Positions 44,404 through 56,967 of a stretch of DNA of 64,000 bases are shown here, one piece after another. The position numbers and the translations under genes are program-made. How positions within the stretch are numbered: the stretch's first letter is position 1; the number at the start of each line of letters is the position of its first letter. This DNA is from Gautieria morchelliformis (lineage: Eukaryota; Basidiomycota; Agaricomycetes; Gomphales; Gomphaceae), in NCBI GenBank assembly GCA_015179125.1, contig WHVA01000209.1:116633-180632 (forward strand). Direction: 5' to 3'. Below the pieces are notes generated by a model. That model searched no databases, was not told the DNA's origin, and worked only from the letters and a program-made list of their open reading frames with translations.

Positions 44404-45645
44404 ATGGTGACTCGCTCCGGAAGAAGTTACGCTGAGCCTCACCACCACTCAATGGTACCACCGAACAGCGGAATCACCCCGCGAGACGTCGAAGAGTCTT
44501 CGGACGATCCCAAAACGACTGAGATTAGCCCCCTCACTTCGGTAAGTCGGTCTCGACGAGGTCAGAAGAGAGGGTGTGCCTGCAACAGCCACCTCTAGAT
44601 TAGTCCTCGACTCGGTCGACGACAGCTCGCTCCCTCTCGAGGTCGATGCTGGAGCAGCGAGCGGTGCTCACACCCCCGGCGTTGGAAGCACGCTCAGTCG
44701 CCCCCGCATAGCGGACGGAGCAGACGACATGTCCAAAAGAACTTCTACGTATCCGCGACCAGGTATGAATGACGACTCGTCGGCCACAGAGAGCGGCCCC
44801 GAGCCCGAGGGTAAACACTCTCGTGGTAGAGGGTCGCCGTTGAAAGGCAGTATCGACAACGAGTCCCTATTCTTCCCTGGCTGGTTTTCCAACGACGAGT
44901 CAGCAACGGAAGAGACAGAAAAGGGAGAGGAACGCCCCTTATCGCCCAGGTGGTCTGACTATGATGGCTCGGAAGACCCTTTTGGGACGATCCCAGAAAG
45001 TTGGGCAAATGAGCCAGCAAGGGGCAAATCGAGACGTCGCGTTGCCCGTAGACCAAAGGTAGACGAGCTGGACGTGTACGAGACATTCATGATGGGTATA
45101 ATAGAGGATATGGACTCAGAAACATTGCGCAATATGATAAGAAGACATGCTGACCTCGTAGAAAACCTGTCCACCGAAAATCTTGATTCCTCAGTAACAT
45201 CAACTGAATTTATCACATCGGAACCGTCCACGACGTCGAAGGGGCTGCACAGGGCGCGCCTCACAGCAAAAGAAAAAGGGAAGTGGAGGGCGATGTCGCT
45301 CCCCAAACCAAAGCCTGCGGAGTCGGGTGTGGATGACAACATCCTACCTGACGAGCAGGTCGCCTTGAACCTACACCAGGCTCTCAATGGCAACATGAGC
45401 GCGTATCCACAAGCAAGGGCAAACTTACATCACCCCAAGAGAACAACAGCGGTATTGCCTGGCGTTTACCAACTGAGAAACATGAAGCCGGGAGAGACGG
45501 CTCAACCGAGGCTACCACATAGGTACCAGCCTCCTGCAACTGCTCAGATACTGCGGGATGGATATCTAGCAAAAACCCTGCTCAGTAAAAACAACCCCCC
45601 CGCGGACCGTGACATTGACTCTGACGAATCAATCGCACGACCTAA
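44404..45645 (+). pseudogene. Gypsy element C2 Gag, N-terminal part
   Basis: It starts MVTRSGRSYAEPHHHS, with one frameshift near 44540-44590, and continues as an acidic, Ser-rich protein (FFPGWFSNDESATEETE, DELDVYETFMMGIIEDMD) to DSDESIARPN. There it is cut by the TIR element at 45648. The downstream part at 47514 continues the same frame once that element and one TA are removed. MVTRSGR is also the start style of element B Gag (VTRSR). Confidence 0.7.
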
Positions 45646-45647
45646 TA

Positions 45648-47511
45648 ATGTCGCTTGATATCCCATTTCGGTCGCCGACATCGCGCGTCTGTCCTGTGGA
45701 ATGGGCAGACTGTCGAGAGTATTAGTAGCTCCCTACACACAAGCTCAAATTCTACCAACCAAGTCTTTTTTAGAAGCTATGAACCTGTGGATACTCAGAA
45801 AATTGTTCAAACCGTGATACCTCCATTGTACGTACCAGGAGGTCGTGACACTTTCAGTAGCCGTTGGTGTGGCACGTGCACGGTGGCACAGACAAGATTA
45901 AATGTTCGATAGACCAGAAGTATTTTTTTATTCTCGCTGTGATAAGCAACACCACCGAGTACGTGTGCTTTATGTTTGCAGCCTCTATGCTGGTTGTACA
46001 TAATATATATGGACATACCATACGGCAGGGGTTCAATGCCCGTGTCGACTTCGCGCGTATTACTATACCTTGACCATTAAGCCTCACAGGGTGTCAGAGT
46101 AGGCAGTCAACTGTCTCATAAATGTTTTGTATGTATATATACATGAATAAAAAATTATTTTCTTGTGCGCAGTCGCTTGCTCCATGGGTTTGACACCTCC
46201 TCGAGTTCACTGTGCTCGCGCTTGGTCGTGGTCTCTTGCCAGGGGTGACATATTGGGTTGATGAGGCTGAAGGTGTGTCGATGCCAGCTGCTAAGGTCTC
46301 TTGACTTAGGGATGTCATAGGAGTTGCACGAAGCTCGCCGTTGTACCTTTTGATATGCAACAGAAGTCTTGTGGCATATTCTCTGACAGGATCTCTGTCC
46401 CAGCAGGTGGTGGCGAGCGAGGAGGCTGCATAGCAGAAGAGAGAGGAGAAGGCACCGAAGGAGTAAGCAGCTCAGTAGAAGAGATGGGCAGCGAAGACAA
46501 CAGATGAGCAGGTGGCCCAGCAGAAGGCGTGTGGGGAAGGTGACCGATGAACATGCGGCTCAGGGGGTAAGATAGGAGCCGTTTCCATGGCTGTTTGAAC
46601 ATGATTATGGTTAACACAAGGTGTCTGTGACAACACTGCGCATTAATTGATGAAATTTATCCCATAAAACGTCACTGACCTCGAAGAATGGCCCTTCTTG
46701 AATCTGGACAGGAGATAGCTCGATGCTTGGGTCGGGAAAGCGATGCGTATCTTCCAACTTGACCGCTGCTAGCACTGTTGTGAGTGTGCGCTTGCTTATC
46801 GCGGCCCAAGCGAATTCATACAGTGTCTGATCGCGTAACAACAAATTTTGAAAGCTCAGCTGCCAGGCATAGATACGGCCTCTAGTATAAAGTATTACCC
46901 AACGCGTCATACATGACTCGAACATGAGAGAGCACATTCCCTTGTGCAATTACGATGATGATACAGGAGGGTACGCGAGTACCTTGCTTTGACGGCCGCC
47001 AGCTACTGTATAAGGCCCCGTCATCAGAGACAAACGTGCAGCCAGGGGAGGAATGGCCGGGAATTCAGGGCTTACCGTGGATTTTCCGACGAAAATTCTT
47101 TACCAGATTGGATCGAGGGTCGACTCACCTCTTTTGGTCACAATTAGAGTGCTGCAAACGCTGAGAACCAAGTTTTGAGAAATCGCTAATTTACTTGCCA
47201 ACTGGGTCACTTACCTAGGATCTGACAATTATGCTGAACTCTCCTGGTTTTACTGATTAGAAAGAGCACGCATATAGAGAATTCGATGCAGTGGCTGGGC
47301 AGCAGCTAAAACTCGGGACAGAAATGTCATGGCAGCGTGACAGTAACCGCAGCGTGACAGAATTAGAGTTGCTCAGGGACATAAATAGAATAGTGGCATG
47401 GCCGAAAATGTATTACAAAGGGACATAAAAGCAAATTTTCAGGGACACTAGGTGTAAAGTAAGGGGACACAAAAGGCATGTCGGGGACTGAAATGGAATA
47501 TGAAATGACAT
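45648..47511. mobile_element. 1,864-bp TIR element with TA duplication
   Basis: Inverted termini of about 45 bp run inward from ATGTCGCTTGATATCCC on the left and ATGTCATTTCATATTCC on the right; CATTTC(A/G)GTC(G/C)CCGACAT is shared. TA flanks both ends (45646-45647, 47512-47513). Removing the element with one TA joins the two parts of C2 Gag in frame. TA targets are typical of Tc1/mariner-like transposons. No transposase motif was seen, so it is non-autonomous or decayed. Confidence 0.8.
46094..46949 (-). CDS. ORF cluster carried by the TIR element
   Basis: Minus-strand frames at 46611-46949 (FPDPSIELSPVQIQEGPFF, VLWDKFHQLM), 46315-46617 (Ser/Pro-rich) and 46094-46360 (HIKRYNGELRATPMTSL, GKRPRPSAS) have protein-like composition and could be exons of one gene or a decayed gene. 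I could not fix the splice sites and see no transposase signature. It may be a captured host gene fragment. Confidence 0.35.
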
Positions 47512-47513
47512 TA

Positions 47514-48889
47514 TTCATTTCAGCGAATCAGAAACTACATCTTCAAGTGACTCAATGGCAAGATACAGAGCTAAATGAAAGAAACAAGCTTACAAGGAAA
47601 AACTAAAACATCGCGTCAAAAAAGCTTCGAGTGTAAAAATCTCGGAGCCGGATCCTTATGATGGTTCCGCTGACTTCGACGCGTTTGAACAGTGGACCTT
47701 CGAGGTTAACAATTGGTTTGAAATGGCTGACTTCCCTAAGAAATTCCGCGTAAGACATATGAAAAAGTTCATGAAAGGAAAAGCTGCAAAATATTACATG
47801 ACCTTCGTGGCACTACAGGCTGACTCATATACGGTCGAGACGGTAGGTAAAGAGCTGTTCGACTTCTGCTTCCCTGCACAGTTCAGACAACAAATGCGCA
47901 CCAAATTCTATGAGGCTTCCCAAGGAAAGAAGTCAATCCGTGAATTCATACGGAACCTACGCTCCCTAGTAATGAGATTACCTGATATAACGGAGTTCCA
48001 CCTCGTCCAGCAACTGTGGAACGGCGCAAACAGCTACCTAAGATTAGAATGGACGAAAGCTGGAATGTTGGATGAATACACAGACCTTGTAACCCTGGAG
48101 GAAGCTGCCGAAAGGTTTGAACAAGCAGAACACCTGAGACTGTATGAGGAGCGCAGGAGCTCACTGCACCCCAAAGAAGACTTCAAAACCATGCCGAGAA
48201 AACGGGACGACTATCCCCGCCCAGACTCTGGAAGTCACCGAACAAAGGAAGCATGGTCGCGGACAGCAAGGAGCCCGCAAAACTACAAACCATTTAGTGC
48301 AAGGGGTCGAGACCAGGCGGCATCCCCAAGTTGTAACAAGGCTGGGCCCCAACCTAGACAAAGTCCACGACCTTCAAGATCGTCTCCACGGATAACTGAT
48401 GAAGTGAGGGATGATCTGAGAGCAAAAGGACTTTGCTTCCTTTGCAGGCAGCAAGGTCATCTCTTGCAAGACTGCCCTGAGAAAACGGCCGTTCCTCGGA
48501 CGAGGGATGGTAGACCACCCGGGGTACAAGCTGTGACGGTAAACATGGGCCAAAACCTCTCAGACCTTGATAAGCTAGCAAAAGAAAAGATCGAACTTCA
48601 GCTAAACATGATCGGATACAGGGGAAGAAAACCCTACCGGTGGTGCTTGGGACCAACACAGAGTGTCTGGGATGAACTAGCTGACAGGCTTTTATCGAGA
48701 GTATCCTTAGCAAACTGCAATATGCCCACACATGTATCAATGACAGGGAGATATACCATAATTCCGGTAACCACTCACTCGGTGCTCATTAATGACCGCA
48801 TGTTCAATATGCGGTATGTCATAAATAGTTCCCGAATTTTAGATGACCACTTTGATTGCGTGCAGTGGTTAGAATTTGAAAACATCTGA
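47514..48889 (+). pseudogene. Gypsy element C2 Gag, C-terminal part with zinc knuckle
   Basis: After a TGA near 47575 (ARYRAK-stop-KKQAY, where Arg is expected) the frame runs through the Gag fold (EPDPYDGSADFDAFEQW, FPAQFRQQMRTKFYE, VQQLWNGANSYLRLEW) and the knuckle CFLCRQQGHLLQDC near 48435-48480. It stops at 48887-48889 (FENI-stop). It is homologous across its length to Gag of Agaricomycete-type gypsy elements as I remember them. Confidence 0.85.
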
Positions 48890-48934
48890 TGACAAGCAGA
48901 AATTCCACCGTACCTGCTTCGTTACTCAGGAAAT

Positions 48935-50431
48935 ATGTGGGCAGATCCCAGCCGAACCCTACGTATGAACACAACCGGGTCGAGATGGGATGGCAAATCC
49001 TGGTCAGACTTCGCAAACAACCCTAGGAGACTGAACAGGCACCAGTTAGCTACACAAGAGATAGAGAGGACCACTCACAACCGAAGGTGTGACGAACTCC
49101 GAGACAACCAAGATAGTGCCAATAGTGGAAATGAATATGAGTTCTCGGAGGATGGAAGTGATGAGGGCCTCTCACCAATAACGCGCTCAATGAGAAATCT
49201 GATCCCACAGGATGAAAATCCCGGGGAGGAACTGCCAACTCTCAAATGGGATATCGACATTGCGGAATACGATGCTGCAGATGATGGGGAGGTCACAGAC
49301 GACATCTTGATGAATGCGTCAGCTAGGCCTATGACCGACACCCATGCCGCAAAATCGAAAGGAAAATTAGCAAAATCCCCACAGCCGACTCAGAGAATGG
49401 AACACAATGCTAGCAAGCCAAAAGACTTCAAAAGGGTCATACCCAAGGCAATCATAGTAACGGCAAAAATAAACCGAAAGGACGTACGAGCATTGTTAGA
49501 CTTGGGTTCTCTGGCCGACTTCGTCTCCACAACACTGGTGGACCAGCTACACCTACCAGTGGAACATTTAGCAAAGCCCTCACCATGCCAATTGGTGGCC
49601 TCGGGCTCGAGAAGGATGATCGCTTGCTCAACGACGGTGAATTTTGCCTATAACGAAATAAATGAGCAACAGCGATTTGACATCATCAACCTCGAAAACT
49701 ATGATGTTATTTTAGGCACACCTTTCCTCTTTCAGCATAAGGTAATGCTGGGATTCAATCCAGCAAGGGTATCAGTTGTATCCGTAATGTCAGAGAGATT
49801 AACAGGTCCTGATGTCACTGAAATCAGCTCCATGGCAGTGGATGTAGTAGAAGGAGGATTAGAGAAGCTACATACCGAATTAAGGGCTTATGTGAATGAC
49901 ATATGCAAGCCAGCTGGCCAAACGCCGCTCCCTCCTCTACGAGACATTAATCACATGATACTGATAATAGACAAAAATCTCACCTACTCATGGCGGCCTT
50001 CCAAATGCCCTGAAGCGGTAAAACACCTTTGGAGAGAGAAACCAGACTCTTACCTAAGTGCGGGGCGATGGCATTTCAGACCGGGTAGAAACACCGTACC
50101 TATGCTAATCGTGTTAAAAAAGCCTGGGGAGAACGGAGAAACCAGAATCAGAACTGTACTGGATAAAAGAGAACAAAATAAGAACACAAGGAAGCTGGCA
50201 AGCCCACTCCCAAATATGGAGACAATACTCACAAATGTGCTCAGACACCCGTTCAGAACATTGATTGACGGAAGAGACACATATGAACAAATCCGTGTCA
50301 TAGACGAGGACGTGCACCGCATGACCTTCAACACACCGGACAGGACGATGGAAAGCTTCGTAATGCAGCAGGGTGATTGCAACGGCCCGGCTACATACCA
50401 AGCATTAATGAACCATATTTTTGGACCGTAT
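48935..50431 (+). pseudogene. Gypsy element C2 Pol part 1: protease and RT N-terminus
   Basis: The protease motif reads ALLDLGSLADFVS, with DLG where DSG or DTG is required; a C-to-T change in a TCG codon would explain it. The RT then runs through TRIRTVLDKREQN, LIDGRDTYEQIRV and MQQGDCNGPATYQALMNHIFGPY. At 50432 repeat D interrupts the codons just before the YLDD box. Removing repeat D with one AT restores the frame. Confidence 0.85.
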
Positions 50432-50896
50432 AGGAGGATAATCGAAATGGTCATGTGATACAGCATATATGAGTATATAATATATATTATAAGAGTATTA
50501 ATAACAACATATAGGAATATATAGTAGTATTTATAAGGAGAATAATAGATGTTATTAGAATATTCTGTATATGTTTAAACATCTCGGAGATATATATATG
50601 TATGAGAGAGTATCTGACTACAAGACAGAATAACAGATAGTTGGATTGATACTTCTAATAGATATGAGTAGGAGTATTAGTATGAATAGTTATAATGATA
50701 TAGTGTATCTTAAAAGTGGGTAGAAAAAAATAAGAAGAGGCGTTCTCGTCGGCGGAGCTGCCACTCGGGAGGGACAAACATAAATTTATTTCTATCCCAA
50801 CAATAAGATTGGCATGTACTTTCATCCTCTTCTTTTCTATAATCTGAGAATAAAATGGGTGAAGCTACAGGTAATAAAAAGTTGTGAGCATCCGCC
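50432..50896 (+). repeat. AT-rich repeat family D, copy 2, inserted in pol
   Basis: 465 bp inserted between GPY and IGIFMDV codons of the RT, starting AGGAGGATAATCG and ending GCATCCGCC, with AT possibly duplicated (50430-50431 and 50897-50898). It matches 31711-32193 in opposite orientation. Confidence 0.75.
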
Positions 50897-50898
50897 AT

Positions 50899-53734
50899 AT
50901 TGGTATATTCATGGACGTCTACTTAGATGACATAATAATAGTGTACTCTAACACAATAAAGGAACACATAGAGCATTGTAAGCTGATCATAGACATTCTC
51001 AGAAAGGAGAAGTTATACCTGTCAACGCCCAACAAACTCCAGTTCTTCGCCAAAGAGCTGAAGGTGCTGGGACACGTCATAGATGCATGTGGACTGGTCA
51101 TCGATCCGGAAAAAGTGGACAAGATACTTAACTGGAAAACCCCACCTGGAAGAGATCAGCTCGCTGCATTCATAGGAACAGTAAGTTATATCGCACTGAA
51201 CTGCAAGGGCGTTAGGACCCCGATGGGTGTCCTAACAGAAAGAACTGGTTCCACATCGATATGGCGATGGGGCCCTACAGAACAGCGTGCATTCGATGAT
51301 GTAAAGAAAATTGTACAAGACCACAGAGACTCACATAGAATCACCCTAGACTACTCTGCCGACGCACCTCAAATTAATCTGGTGTGCAACGCCAGCCTAG
51401 GAGGCGCTGGAGGTGTGGTGTCACAAGGAAACGACCCACAAATGGTGGCCCCGATAGCATTCTGGTTGGCGAAGTTCAACCCAGCACAACAGAACTATCC
51501 AGTGCACGAAAGAGAATTATTAGCTATAGTAGAGTCTCTGAAACGGTTTAGACACTTACTTCAAGGAGTACGCTTCCGCATCTTTACAGATCATAAGGCC
51601 CTAGAGTACATACTACCTCAGAAAAATCTGTCTGCACGACAACACAGATGGATTGATGTACTAAGCGACTTCAACTTCGAAATCATATACATCCCTGGCA
51701 AAGCAAACGTAATAGCAGATGCACTATCACGAATGTATAATGCAGAGCTGGCAGGAATTGTAAGAGCAGCGTCAGAATACATAATTGAGGAGGACATACC
51801 AACGACGACAACTGAAATAAAAAGTGGACCGCACCCTCTGAAGACAGGACATGAGGCCAATGCTTCCTTACTGATGCACCTAAACGCGACCGGTATTGCT
51901 AGTCGGCCCCCAGGGCAAATGCGAGCCGGTCGATCAATAAAGCCGCCAAAAAAGTACGAGGAGGTCGATGTTGCCGTAAGGCCACTTACAATGAAACCTA
52001 CCACGAAAACTGCCAGAGAAAGCAAGGCCCCTAGAGGGACACCAAACTGGAGGGTGCAAAGAAAAACTCTGACGCCTGCAACGTGGCCGCTCCATCCAAA
52101 TTAGTCACTCCACTAGCTGAGACACCGGAAGAGGATACAAACCTGGAAATCGAAACACCTCAAAGGAATGAGGAGCTATACCCAGCTCCACCAACCTTCG
52201 GGGAATTAGTTTCAATGTTTGATCCTTTATTTCAGTTTCCAGCGGTACTAAAAGATTTATATAACAAAGATGAATTTTTCAAGCTAATTGTGGAAAATTT
52301 ACATGAACATAAAAACTTCTGATGGCTGGAAGGCCTTCTATATGTAGAAATACGTGGGGAGAATCGACTGTCCATACCTGGGGGAACCCATGGGAATAAA
52401 GGAATATGGGAGTCAGTAATATTGCATGCACACTCACTGCTAGCACATTTAGGAGGATGTAAAACTCACTATTATTTGCGGGACCACGTATGGTGGCCAG
52501 GACTCTTCACAGACATAAAGGATTTTTGCGATAGTTGCCATACATGCGCTGTGGCAAACCAAGGAATCAAAGAGTGTACAGCTCGCTGAAGCCATTAGCA
52601 GTCCCCTCCCGCCGCTGGCAACAGGTCGGGATCGACTTTGTTGGGCCCTTACCAATGTCAACAAATAGAAATGGAGAATATGATATGATATGCGTGCTGA
52701 TCGACCACCTGACATCGATGGTGCATCTCGCCTCATCCAAACAGTCCTACGGGGCCAAAGAAATTGCAGAAATGGTCTTCAATACAGTATACAAGCTACA
52801 TGGAATACCTGAAGTGATAGTCAGCGACAGAGATTCGTTGTTCATTTCAGCCTTCTGGGGACACCTACACACTCTCATAGGGGCTGAATTACGCTTATCC
52901 ACAGTGTACCACCCCCAAACAGATGGGGCAACCGAGAGAGCCAATAGGACAATCACCCAGATGCTCCGCATAGTGGTAGCCGCAGACCAAAAAGATTGGG
53001 TAATGAAACTTCCCGTTGTTGAATTTGCATTCAACAGCGCTCGGTCAGACACGACAGGTTTCATGCCATTTTTTCTCAACTACGGTAGCTTGCCAAGAAT
53101 GACGATCTGGGACTTGGACAGTGAAAACCTCCCAAGTGTAAGACGATTCGCACAAAGACTGAAAGATGCGCTAATGGCAGCACATTATTCAATTATATCA
53201 CAAAGAGTAAAACAGACCCATACCACAAATAAAAAAAGGAGACCCGCCCCTTTTAAAACAGGAGACTTGGTTTATCTGTCAACAGCAAATCCCAGTCTAC
53301 CAAGAGGAAGGGCGCACAAGCTGTCGCCTAAATTTATCAGGCCCTACAGAATTACAAAGGAAGTCGTAAGTGGGACAACATATAAGCTAGCCTTACCTGA
53401 TGAACTGTTAGCACGGGATATATATCCTGTATTCCACGCTAACCTACTAAGAATCCACATCACCAACGATGACCGTCGCTTCCCAGGAAGATCAATGTCT
53501 CAAGTGACAAATCTAGGGGACGTGCCGTTAGAATGGCATGTGAAAATAATAGAAACTCACTGCAACTCTGGAAGGAACACCTGGTTCCAGATCCTGTGGC
53601 AAAGCGGCAACAGGACCTGGCTTCCCTTCAAGTCAGTAAAACATCTGGCGGCAATGGGTTCCTACCTAGACGAACAAGACATAAGTAAGATAGAAGAACT
53701 GCCAAGGGGCACCGGTCAGCCCCTCCGGATATAG
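50899..53734 (+). pseudogene. Gypsy element C2 Pol part 2: RT, RNase H, integrase
   Basis: It continues with the catalytic FMDVYLDDIIIVY, then RNase H (LVCNASLGGAGGVV, PVHERELLAIVESL, TDHKALEYILPQ, GKANVIADALSRM). A linker, the zinc finger (HAHSLLAHL...CDSCHTC), the integrase core (GIDFVGPLP, DHLTSMVHLA, VSDRDSLFIS, HPQTDGATERANRTI) and a C-terminal SH3-like region ending near 53734 follow. Lesions include a frame end at 52104, TGA at 52321-52323 and a one-base loss near 52570. No chromodomain is evident, unlike element B. Confidence 0.85.
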
Positions 53735-54630
53735 AATAGATGTTGGACTTACCAGAACAGGAAAGATCCACATCTCCCATCAACAGCAATGCAATCATGC
53801 TGACAATACCGATCGACAGAGACATTTCCTATAAAAAGGGGGATAATACAGGCCTGAAACTTCATGTATCACTCACCCCTATGTCTGGCAACGACACCCT
53901 CCAACCCGCTCCCCCGGCCACTCAACAGTTGTGGCACAACGCTTCTACACTCCACGAGTATGCTGGAGGATCTGACCCTGGACCTACACCCCCAGGCTAC
54001 CAGGCCTGGTTTGTGGCGCAGTCATTCTACACCGCCAACAGGCACCCCCGCGAAAATCACGATGACACCATATCTGAAATATCAGATATTCAGTCATTTT
54101 GACTCAATCTCTCAGTACGCGGCGACTGACCAGGCTCCTGTGGTGCAACAACCGGCACCCCCGCAATCTGCGGCTGGAACGCACTCCTACCCTCCCAGGT
54201 ACTATGGCACTCCAGCACAACAGGCTCCACCACGAAACACTGCTACACATGGTTACCCCCCTATCAGCGTCCACCTACAAGTCACTCTGATTACTACTCA
54301 CCTTACCGTGTCCCCGCTCGAGTGAGGCTGGAAGTCCCTGAGGAGAGCTTCATGGAGCGCTATGCCTCCTTCGGCCTCTTCCACAGATCAATGACAGGGC
54401 AATGGCGAACTACAACTCAGCCTTTGACCATGGGCAATGGTCGTTCCGCAGAGGACATTGTGGGAGGGGAAGGGGGAGGGGTTCCACCGACGGTCAACAG
54501 TTGGACAGGGACTGTGTCCCCAGGCACAATGACGGCCAATACCCAGGTGAGACTTGTGTACCCAGACAGCACCCTAGGAACAATGCGGCTGGCCCTAGCC
54601 AACCTGCACCCACCGTGCAGACTGCTGCAC
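53735..54630 (+). other. C2 3' end without LTR, then Pro/Gln/Gly-rich frames of unknown origin
   Basis: A polypurine run aaaaagggggataatac (53834-53850) stands where the 3' LTR should follow, but the next sequence (aggcctgaaac) is not LTR. Low-complexity frames follow at 53740-54102, 53864-54325, 54322-54849 and 54402-54662 (RGHCGRGRGRG, PPTSHSDYYSPYRVP). I do not recognise them; they may be pieces of another gag. Confidence 0.4.
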
Positions 54631-54639
54631 CCAGGCATC

Positions 54640-54985
54640 AGTGCGCAAGGCAGCCAATATAACAATGTACTCCAGGTGGCATTGTCAAGGGATCATCATC
54701 TCATTCAGGATGGAGCAGACATCAATGTGCAAGGGGGCAGGTATGATAATGTGCTGCAGGCGGCATTGTCAAGAGGTCATCATGCCATTGAGCAGATGCC
54801 AATGTGCAAGGTGGTCTGTATGACAATGCGCTCCAGGCCACGTCATTAGCCGGTCATGATACCATTGTTCAGCTGCTTGCAGAGAAGGGAGAAGATGTCA
54901 ATGTGCAAGGCGATGAGTCTGGCAGTGTACTCCAGGCGGCCTTGTCTCAGGGTCATCATGAGGCTTCTGATAAGCAATGGGGCGG
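54640..54985 (+). pseudogene. Ankyrin-repeat relic of a STAND gene
   Basis: Four decayed 33-residue units can be read in changing frames: YNNVLQVALSRDHH, GADINVQGGRYDNVLQAAL, QGGLYDNALQATSLAGHDTI and DVNVQGDESGSVLQAALS. They match the repeats of the gene at 7.3-12.2 kb. A deletion breaks the second unit near 54785. No NACHT domain is nearby, so this could be the 3' end of the copy interrupted at 44018 or a separate relic. Confidence 0.7.
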
Positions 54986-56860
54986 ACAAGGTGGACCGAT
55001 AACCAGCCTGATCCATGTAGCGTTCCTGAAACGTCCTCGATCGCGACCCTCTTTACGAATTTGACTTTGTGATTGACGAGTAATAGAGCAGACGTCTGTG
55101 GCTGCGGAATAGCTTCACTTGCGACCATAGGGAGTCTCTCGACATTCTAGCTAGTGGCACCATAAGTACAAGCACAATAATGGGATTGCTTAAACCTATG
55201 TAACTAGAGAAAGGGAGCAAAGAGAGCGGGTGGTCAGGACTCAGCAAAGTATGGTTATGGAGGTGGGCCCGGGATCACAGATGTCGATGAGCCCCGAAGC
55301 GCCATGTGGGGTACAAGTCACCAGCGAGATCGAGGCGTGGTCGGCGTCCCTGACGCTTCAGGCCTCAAGCTTCAGATAAGTACTGTTACTCTCCGTGACA
55401 ACGTCAGTGGACATCCCCCCCGGGGCTAGGGCTCTCACGCTCGCCGGCGTTCTGGACAATGTCATTCTGATTCAGGACCAGGGTTGTTAGTCTTCCGACG
55501 CTTTTCAGCTAGCTTTGGATGCACATTTATAAAAAGAAACAAAAACAGTCCGCAGTCATACTTCCATCTTACGGTCACTTCACTACCCTGTTACGGCCTG
55601 CGAAAAAAAGTTTTCCCGTCGCGGCTCCCTCACAAGGCGGCTTAATTCCCTCTACCCCTGGTCCCCTGCTCTAAACTGTCTCGCCACGGGAGGAATTCGC
55701 TGCAAGTTCGTACACAGAATTATAACAGTACAATATTCACGCTTACCGTTCCGCAAGGGCCTAGCCTGGCGGTCGCCGGCATCTGATGGCGTGACTGCAG
55801 GCTTACATAGTTATGTCACAGATAGTGGTCCCCTCACATATTGTCACGCCATATGTCAATCACTGTGTAGGCTACGTCAGCGATGGCGCGACCTGCTCGC
55901 GTCGATGGAAAGCCCTGCGGCTGGACATCCTCCAGATGCCAAGTCGGCGGAAGGTGTCTGCATTGCGGAGAATTATCACCGGATATTTCTTACAGAACAC
56001 GTCAAACAGGCGTTTTCTTCCCCCTCTTGAGTCTCGTTGTCGAGTGTGTGCGGAAACGTATTACGCCCATGTCGTCTTCGTATGGATTAAAAAACCACCG
56101 ACCCTCAGCTGCACGGTGCAGATGTGTCACTGAGACAGAACTGCAGGTGGCACTAGTTGTATCTTTCGGACTTCTATTTGATTTTTTCCTGCATGCGCGG
56201 CTGGCTATGCTGCTGACCAAGGGAAATATGGCGGCTTGTGTATTCTCACCCAATGTCGATCCGTATTTGGAATTCACGACGAGGATCAAACGATATTCGG
56301 CTAGATGCCCATGTCAGGCGTGCCTATAGCTTCGTAATGTGTTCTCGGTTCTGACGCTGAAGACACAATCTTGCTACCTATTTTGCTCCCCGATCTTTGT
56401 GCCAGTCAACAACGATACCGAGGTAATTCTTTTGAAGCTCCAACAGTTGCTTGCCTGCTAGTAGAAAATTATGACTCTACGGCAAGAATGCTCCCGGCTA
56501 TTCCCTCTGATCTACTTACTACGCTTGCTATTCAGCCTTCTTCCTCATTATACTGGGTGACTGCGAAGCTATGTCTTCATTCTGAAGACACTACTATACC
56601 AATGGTAGACGCGACTGAAGCCATACTTGATACTGCACCGCCCCTCAGCGCGCTCCTTGTGTCTGGTCTATTACAATTTTCAAGTCACGAGCATCAATCG
56701 GCAGTGACTTGAAGCCCTGTGGTTCTTCGTATGGCTGGGAGCGAGCCTTGGCAGAGTCGGAAGACCATAACAGAGATACAGAGCAGTACGTACATCGTAT
56801 GTGACCACATGACTTGTTTGTTGGTGTATAAATAAGTGATTTTTGCACGTACAAACCAAA
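54986..56860. other. No convincing gene
   Basis: Open frames at 55883-56329 (148 codons) and 56371-56712 (113 codons) lack recognisable motifs. A GC-rich region at 55250-55480 and otherwise unremarkable DNA. Confidence 0.45.
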
Positions 56861-56865
56861 ACACA

Positions 56866-56918
56866 GCTCGTGTATGAAAACACAGCTCATATGCCAAAAC
56901 ACAGCTCGTATGCCAACA
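56866..56918. repeat. Three aaaacacagctcrtatg units
   Basis: The word aaaacacagctc occurs three times within about 50 bp, each followed by a variant of gtatg(cc). It is a short tandem array downstream of the membrane protein gene. Confidence 0.7.
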
Positions 56919-56967
56919 CGCCCAGGATGACCCGCGAATGCACGTTTAGCCCAAAGGATTCTATGAA

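Noticed and set aside
55883..56329. 148-codon plus-strand frame
   Set aside because: No motif and overlapping frames of similar length in other phases; insufficient to call a gene.
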